A stretch of 64,000 bases of DNA, from positions 829,501-893,500 of the forward strand of contig BRXU01000041.1 of NCBI GenBank assembly GCA_030267565.1, read 5' to 3'. This DNA comes from Pleodorina starrii. Taxonomy: Eukaryota > Chlorophyta > Chlorophyceae > Chlamydomonadales > Volvocaceae. The notes under the pieces were generated by a model, which was not told where the DNA came from, ran no database searches, and was given only the letters and a program-made list of their open reading frames with translations. Positions 56,942 to 64,000 of the stretch are shown here, one piece after another (position 1 is the stretch's first letter; every line of letters starts with the position of its first letter). The translations under genes were made by a program, and so were the position numbers.

Positions 56942-59900
56942 ATGAAAACGCATCACCGCTTGTTAGTAGCGTCCTTCCTTGCACTGGCAGCTGTCGTCCA
57001 TAAGCAGCAGCAAGCGGAAGCGGGCGGCCTCAGAGCACATAATGGCGACATGATACATTCTTCATCGCATCTGTTTGTCCGAAAGCTAACAGCAGTGGGC
57101 CGCGAGCTTGCGGCAGTCGGCGACCTCCGTGCCCCGCCGGATGCCTGTTCCACCGGTGTCCAGTTCGCCACCGCTCTCGCCAATCCAAACGTAGATAAAC
57201 TGCTCATACTGAAAGACTTGACACTAATAGACGCTGACTGGGCCAACCTGCCGACGCCAGTCGATGTCACCCGAGATGTCGTTGTGGAGGGAGCCAATCC
57301 GAGCCGGAGCGAGTGGGTTACCCTGGACATGGGCTTCGTGAAGAGTAAGGTGCGCGTCCACCGACGCGCATTTCGTCCAGGGCGACTTGGCGGACGGGGC
57401 TCGACGGATACAAAACCCACTCCGTGCGTGCTGGTTTCAAAACAAGCACGTTACGCGCGCACGCACGGGCGGTTACGCGCGATGATCGATAACACGTCCG
57501 TCCGTCGTCCCAGCGTGGCCACGGCATGTACGGCATGTATGGCATGCCAGGATGGCATGCCGCCGTGCGCAATGGCGAGCCGCTTGATAGGTCGTCACCT
57601 TTCGCGCGCACACCGGGATGCATGCATGTTAGCTCTCATGCAAGTGCGGCCACGCACTCTGCTGCCATCCCTGCCTCCATCTATCTGTTTGCACGTTTAG
57701 CACGCCTTCCTTGTGCGCATACTACACGCCATGCACGCATGCAGCTGCGACTGGGCTTTGGCGTCACGCTGACATTCACCCACTTGGTGCTCACACGCTG
57801 GAGAGAGGACCCACACTTTGCGGTGGGTGGGTGGGTGGGCACTAATATACGCGAAGGGGACGGACGCGGCGGTAACCATAGAAACGAACGACAAGCAGTA
57901 AGGACGGAGAGGTCATCAGCGCCACGTGTGCCTGCATGCTGGCCCCTCGCTCGCTCCCGGGGGCCCTTCGTTACGTACTTCCTGCGTGGCTCGTCCCAGT
58001 TCCTCCCAGGCCCTCCCGCCTGCCGGCCCCCTTGCTTCTAGCCAGAGGCCGGAGCGAGGCAGCTCGCGCGGGATGGAGCAGGAATGCGACGAGGTCAGGC
58101 CCAGGCAAGCTAGCCGCACCGCCCGCCTCGAAGAAGGAAGTGCACATGTCTCAAAGGAGGGGCGCGGCGGGGCGGCTCCGAGCCCGCCCGGAGCGCCCAT
58201 CACGGAAGCCCAGCCACGCAAGCACGCAGCTGCGAAAGGCGCTTCATTCCAGCCATCGGTGTTCTGGGCAGGGACAGGGTCTCGGGCAAAAGAACCCTCA
58301 CGGACGACGACAGGGCACCAGAGCTCAACCGAGTGTAAAACCCGCCGACTCTCCGCATCCATCAGCAGCAGTGGGTCGAAATCCAATTGCGCCGCTTTTT
58401 TTCCCGCCCGCGCAATTTCACATACACGCCCTACGTAGCTCGCTCGTTACTGTCGTTACTGTCGTTAGGCCCGCACGGCAACACGCGCGCACTCGGGGCG
58501 GGGGCGCGCGTGTTCGGCACCCGCCCCGAGTGCCGAATCTCACTACTGCCGGCGCAAGGCAGTAGTAAGCTTACCTGCCTCCAAGACCTACCAGGCTGGC
58601 TAGCTAGCTGGCTGCTTCGTTTGCATGCGTCTGCTCCAACTAACAAAGCCTGCACGCGCCGTTGGTTTGTTTCATTCCCACACGCAGGCCCCTGGTCTGG
58701 ACCTGATCGCACCCGGTCCACCGCCCGATGCCAACGCCTGGCCAGCTGTCGTTGGCAATTATGTGTCGTATATTCAACGTAAGGCCTCCGTACAGTCTCG
58801 TCAAACTGTTGATTTCGTACGTAGGGCATTGGGGCCATACATGATAGATGATGAAATGGCCCCCGCCGACCTCATCCTGTTCCTTGCATTATCTGTATGC
58901 CTTCTCACACACGCACACCGTATGCACAGCAGCACACCCTTTCCAACCTCGAGCCATACATGCGCGGCGGAAATCCGTCACGGAACCGCTCACCCACGCA
59001 GGCACACTCCGTCGCTCGCAGGCGCCCCCGGTCCCCTTCTCCCTTACTACCAGTTCCCTGTCCACTCCAACGAATGCACCGACACCCGCCGAAAACCACC
59101 ACGCACGCACCTGCTGCAGGCACCTGCGTCCCCCTCCAGCTGCAGCAAAACTCCGCTAGCGGCGTGCCTCGCCCCACGCAGTACCCAGGCACCCAGACGA
59201 CCGCAGGCAACACTTCTCAGGCGGGCTGCGTGAACAACACCGCGGTGAACCCCAACCTCCGCTGCTGGGCAATGATGGGGTTGTACGAAGATTTGGCGAC
59301 ATACGCTACGAACTACCCAACAAACGTCAGCAGCACGGCCGTCAAGGTTGGGTACCTCCTCCTCATCAAGCACAGCAACTATTTCGTAAGTCCCATTCGT
59401 CTCCGTCAGCAGCCAGCTAGCCAACAGCAGCCGTATCGGTGTACACAAAAAAAGTGACGCCGGGGGTCCGTACGTGCAACCGGGCACCCCCCCCATTGCA
59501 TGCAACCCTAAAACCATTCATGAGCCGTGAGCGAGTTTTGTTTCGGTCAGCAGGGAACGGCGGGCAGCAGGGCTGCGCTGCGTGCCTGCGCACTGCATTC
59601 ACCAATCGAGCGACCCATGAATTAAACTAACATGCATGGTGTCATTCGTTATTGTAACGAATCAATCCCAGCATGCAGAGTTCGTTCATGTATACCTTCG
59701 TTCGTTAGGGGCGAACGAAGGCGTGATCGTGGATGCAACATACATACATGCATATACGGCGGCCCACCCGCCCGCCCGCCCGCCCGCCCGACTCCATTCG
59801 CACCATCCCACCCGCAGTGTGAGACGCTCATGTCGCTCGAGTGCGCTACCACCTACCAACCGGTGGGCTGTTTCTTCACCATGTTCCCCAAGAACAACGC

Positions 59901-59943
59901 CGCGCCACCACCGCTGGGCGCTGGTGTCGTCGTCACGGCCGGC

Positions 59944-59976
<33 letters not shown>

Positions 59977-62900
59977 TCGTCTCCGCGGCATCCCCTGCCG
60001 CTGGGCCCCGTGTTGGGAGGGACACTAGGAGGTGCGTAATGTGTGTGTGTATGTGGTTGTCACAGCGAGTGGACGGATGGGCGCCAGGCCTTTAAGGTCC
60101 TTAAAGAGTAGCTAGAGCCGTGCGCACACTTGCGCATACGTTACGTCCGCAGGACGCCCATGTGCGTGCATGCGTGATAGTACGTAGTGATACAGCTCTT
60201 GCTCGCAACTACGCACTTACCTTGTCCACCATACTCGCGCGCGCGGCCTCATCAGTTGAGCTTTCCGACGTTTGTTCCTTGATTGCGCTGCACCCGTGCG
60301 TGCACGCAGGTCTGGTTCTGTTGGGGGCATTTGTCGGCCTGTTGGCGCTGGCCGTGGCCTTGAACCGGCGCCGCCGACGACGCCAACAGCAGTGCAGCAG
60401 GAGCCGGACAGGCGCCGCGATGTGCGTCATCGACTGGTATGCGGCAGCAGCTGCTGCTGCTGCTGGTGCCTATATATCTAGCTGGAAGTCCACGCACGGA
60501 GCTTACGTACCTAGGTGTATAAATGCAGATCTAGGGTTCCAGATCTAGGCAAGCAAGGGTTGCAGATATAGAGTTTGAGATCTAGATAGGGGTCAAGATC
60601 TAGGGTTGCAGATCTACATTTGCAGGTTCATTTGTCCGCTTCATCAACACAGAACTTGCCTGCACGCGCGCTGGTCCACGCAACACGCATGCACTGGACC
60701 AGGCAAATGTATGTGATGTTGCCCATCCATCCACATGGCATGCACGCATGCTTGCGTCATTAGTACCACAGCAGCTGGATAGCTTGGCTGCGAATTGCTC
60801 TCAGGCGCCAGCAGTTTACATATCCTGATTGTCGTGTTGCGTACGTGTTCAGCTGTATGGATGTGCGTTCCGTCCAGCTGTGTGCCGCCAAGCAAGCAAA
60901 GAATTAAGCTGGGCATGCACATATACATGCCAAAATCCGCCGCGCCGGCTTGCTTGCATGCACATTGATCAATCGCTCGTTGATCCCATGCATGCGTGCG
61001 TGCGCGCGTGCGTGCGTGCTCCCGCTTTGCTGCTGCCGCGCGTACGCGCACCCTACCCCCAAACATTCGGTGAATGCGAGTTGCAGTGCCGGCAGTGGAA
61101 TTGACGTCGTCAAGAGCGGTGGCAGCGGCAGCGGCCCCGGCGGTGGTGGAGCCGCCGCCGATCGGAGCGGCGCCGGCTCAGATCCCGCCCGATCGGATTG
61201 TGCAAGCCGTTACCCTGGGGTCGGAAAAGTTGGCGAGCAGCAGGGCGCGCTTGTCACATGTGCGCCGCAGCCCGGCGCAGCAGATGTCACCAGCCGCCAT
61301 CTGAGCACCGGCGGCTATGCCCCGACGTCCGCGTTTCAGCTGTCGTCGTCCGTACATCCCGGTGAGCGAGGCAGCCAGATAGCGGATGGTGGGTGGGTGC
61401 GACGCTGCGCCTTGGTGGAAACTTTAAGCTAAACACACAGCAGGAAACCTATCCTATCCATGCATGTAAGTCGGATATATATCCCATTCATCCATGCGCC
61501 ATTGCCGGGTAACTTAGTAGTGCGTACTACGCAGTACGCGGTACGCGCGTGCGTGTACGGCAGATGTATGTCCTGATGACAGGCTACCCTCCCTGGATGG
61601 ATCGGACCTGCCTATCTACGTATGTAGGATCTCACTGGACATAGACCATGCTACTTACTTGTCTTGACTGATTCCTGCCTAATAATGAGCCTGCGCGAGC
61701 TTCGCTTTCTTGCCAACGTCGGTCCACGCAGCTGCTGTGTTATGTTATGTATGCCCAACTAATAACCTGCTTGCACATACAGCAGGCAGCTGCCGGCGCG
61801 TGCGTGCATGCACTGCATGCTGTAAATCTCATTGTGGTCGCCCGCCTTCCTGAGCAATGTTCTGCCGCTGTTTTGCCGCTCGCCGTTGTTTGTTGCGAAT
61901 GCATGCACGCACACGCACGCAGCAGGAACGGCAACACCAGTCATCACGAACCTCCGGACCAGCAGCAAATCCTCGGCGTGCATGCTCCCCCAAGTGCCCG
62001 TGACCCCGCTGACCCCGCTACGGCCGGGCATCAATCTCGACATCCAGATCGACGGATCGGAGTTGCTGCTGTCGGGGGTGACCCTGGGCAAGGGGGCATT
62101 CGGGCGCGTTGTGAGGGGGTCCTACCGCGGGGTTCACGTGGCGGTCAAGGTCATCGACCACGGACTGGGGCCGTCGCCGCACATTGCTGCGGTCAAGGCG
62201 GCGGCGCCGCCGCCGCAACCGGCGCTGCCGGGCCCGGAAGCAGCAGCGGCTGTGGGCGGCAAACTTCCTGCCTCTCCTGCTGAAGGAGGTGAGTGAGTGA
62301 GTGAGTTAGCTCTTGGTACTGTTTTTCGGTCACTGGCGCCACTGGGATCTATCGATAGCGCACTGCGCGCGCTTGCATGCACTCTTATAGCTCTCTTAGC
62401 TAGCACCCAAGCAAGCAAGCAAAGCGATCCGGGTCCGGCAGCTGCAGAGGCAGAGGCAGAGGCAGAGGCAGAGGCAGAGGCAGAGGCAGAGGCAGAGGCA
62501 GAGGCAGAGGCAGAGGCAGAGGCAGAGGCAGAGGCAGAGGCAGAGGCAGAGGCAGAGGCAGAGGCAGAGGCAGAGGCAGAGGCAGAGGCAGAGGCAGAGG
62601 CAGAGGCAGAGGCAGAGGCAGAGGCAGAGGCAGAGGCAGAGGCAGAGGCAGGCAGACAGGGTCGGAACCACGCGCCGGCGCGGTCATGACCAGCCTTTCG
62701 CTCGCTTGCTTGGTTGCTCGTCATGCATCGATCGTACTGCATGCATGCCGCGCTTTGCACTTTGCGCTTGCTGCATCCTTCACCTCATAGATCACGTCTG
62801 TTCTAGCTGACGAGTAGTAGTTGCGGTCGAGAATAGATGGATGGATTGCTGCTGCAGGTGTCGTCGTCGCGCGGACGGCCCCGTTGGCGGCGGTCGATGA

Positions 62901-63842
62901 GCAGACAGGGTCGGAACCACGCGCCGGCGCGGTCATGACCAGCCTTTCGCTCGCTTGCTTGGTTGCTCGTCATGCATCGATCGTACTGCATGCATGCCGC
63001 GCTTTGCACTTTGCGCTTGCTGCATCCTTCACCTCATAGATCACGTCTGTTCTAGCTGACGAGTAGTAGTTGCGGTCGAGAATAGATGGATGGATTGCTG
63101 CTGCAGGTGTCGTCGTCGCGCGGACGGCCCCGTTGGCGGCGGTCGATGAGCAGGCGGACGTCGTCATCAAGGCCGCCCTGTTGGGGTCGCAGCAGGCCGC
63201 AGATCCATCCCTGGAGGGACGAGCAATGGTGCCCGATCGCGACCTGCTGCCCGAAAGCGGGTACTGTACTGCTGCCGAGGAGATGACCGTCATGCCAGCT
63301 GCTGCTGCTGCTGCTGCTGCGGCGGCGGCGGCTGGGGCTGGGGCTGCGGCTGCGGCTGGGGCTGCGGCTGCGGCTGGGGCTGAGGCTGCGGCTGGGGCTG
63401 TTGCCGCCGGCATCGGTGGAGATACTTGCTGGACCACTGCAGCCACGGCGGCCCCCGCCAATGAGCCCAGCAGCACCTGTACCACCCCAACAGCCAGCGA
63501 GCCTGCCAGCAGCGCACGGCCGCATACGACTACAACGGTGCCGCTCAGCGTCGTCGCCACGGCGGGGGGCAGCGTCATGACGGGGACGACAGGGAGTAGT
63601 CAACCCAGCAGCGAAGGGCCGCGGCCGCCGCCGTCGCCTTCACCACCCGCGGAGGCGCAGGGGGCCGCTGCAGCAGCAGCTGCTGCTGCTGTTGGTGCAG
63701 CGGCCGAGGCGCCGGTTGCGGGCGCTGGCGATGGTGGTGGCGATGGCGATGGCGATGGTGGCGGTGGCGGCGGCGGGGTGTCCATGTCGCTGAATTCGGC
63801 GCTTGATGCCACTCTGAAGCAGGAGGTGGAGGTACTGGCGAG
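56942..63842 (+). CDS. Receptor-like protein kinase: signal peptide, extracellular domain, TM helix, kinase N-lobe (3' end outside window)
   Basis: Model so far: join(56942..57349, 57745..57822, 58688..58894, 59146..59385, 59818..60031, 60310..60421, 61096..61361, 61926..62288, 63107..63842) with consistent phases, about 874 residues. [19 protein letters not shown] is a signal peptide. The extracellular part (about 25-380) has short beta-like stretches ([42 protein letters not shown]) suggestive of a beta-helix, plus a Cys-containing region and poly-Ser; this fold call is inference. One TM helix (about 383-400, [17 protein letters not shown]) is followed by six Arg, placing the C-terminus in the cytosol. 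The kinase starts with [14 protein letters not shown] (Gly loop 563-568) and VAVK (Lys583), resembling TKL/Tyr-kinase-like families. About 240 residues of Ala/Gly/Thr/Ser-rich insert precede QEVEVLAR, the presumed alpha-C helix, where the last visible exon ends. The acceptor of exon 7 could be 61087 instead of 61096. Confidence 0.78.
62445..62652 (+). repeat. AGGCAG hexanucleotide array, about 34 units
   Basis: An almost perfect (GAGGCA)n tract lies inside the intron 62289-63106 of the receptor-kinase gene. It is open in all frames (Glu-Ala, Arg-Gln or Gly-Arg on plus; Ala-Ser, Leu-Cys or Leu-Pro on minus), which produces spurious long frames. Confidence 0.97.
62652..63149 (+). repeat. 249-bp perfect tandem duplication
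   Basis: Copies 62652-62900 and 62901-63149 appear identical by eye. The unit spans the 3' end of an intron, its acceptor (TTGCTGCTGCAG) and the first 43 bases of the kinase-insert exon. The acceptor is thus present at 62857 and 63106. Confidence 0.93.
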
Positions 63843-64000
63843 GTGCGTAGCTAGCTAGGTATATCGTGTGTGTATGTGCACGCAAGTGAGTGAGTGCCAA
63901 TCAAGGGTCCACTACTTCCGAACAGTGCGATGGGTGGCAGCTAGCAGGGGCTGGGGCGGACGGCGGCTCATGACGAGGTGTATGTACAAGCGACGGAGCC

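Noticed and set aside
61074..61304. Alternative plus frame in the receptor-kinase juxtamembrane exon
   Set aside because: It stops at 61304 and has no donor, while the chosen frame has C-biased third positions and a phase-matched donor at 61362.
62134..62760. Ala-Ser repeat frame on the minus strand
   Set aside because: It is the complement of the AGGCAG hexanucleotide array in an intron.

Overview
The window looks like nuclear DNA of a volvocine or other chlamydomonadalean green alga. The evidence is indirect but consistent: exons are very GC-rich with a strong C/G third-position bias, introns are many and have GT..AG ends with C-rich 3' tracts, proteins carry very long Ala/Gly/Gln/Pro tracts, and introns hold Chlamydomonas-type telomere-like TTTTAGGG motifs. 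I cannot name the species from sequence alone. All gene models were spliced by hand by matching donor/acceptor sites, codon phase and paralogue alignment; no transcript evidence was available.

Layout. (1) 1-6251, minus strand: a multi-exon sulfotransferase-like secretory protein whose 3' end lies off the left edge. (2) 6844-24696, plus strand: one 18-exon gene of about 3378 codons encoding a cyclic-nucleotide-gated-type cation channel (S1-S6, pore, C-linker, cNMP-binding domain) between huge low-complexity N- and C-terminal regions. (3) 29479-32626, plus: a second, diverged sulfotransferase of the same family (4 exons). (4) 36277-37641, minus: a single-exon low-complexity protein with a 108-bp repeat. 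(5) about 38816-51190, plus: a poly(A)-polymerase/Cid1-type nucleotidyltransferase whose last exon adds about 2200 residues of low-complexity sequence; a tRNA-Arg(ACG) gene lies antisense in one intron. (6) 53505-56696: a 5'-truncated LINE reverse-transcriptase fragment followed by a small inverted LINE end that sits exactly between two 751-bp direct repeats. (7) 56942 to beyond the right edge, plus: a receptor-like protein with signal peptide, extracellular domain, one transmembrane helix and a cytoplasmic protein kinase interrupted by a long Ala-rich insert.

The genes do not form an operon or an obvious pathway. The two sulfotransferases would act in the secretory pathway (possibly on extracellular-matrix glycans), and the channel and receptor kinase are membrane signalling proteins. 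The remaining 1-5 kb stretches between genes hold microsatellites and no coding sequence I can support. Two short dispersed repeats recur in introns of several genes, one of them often next to 3' splice sites.
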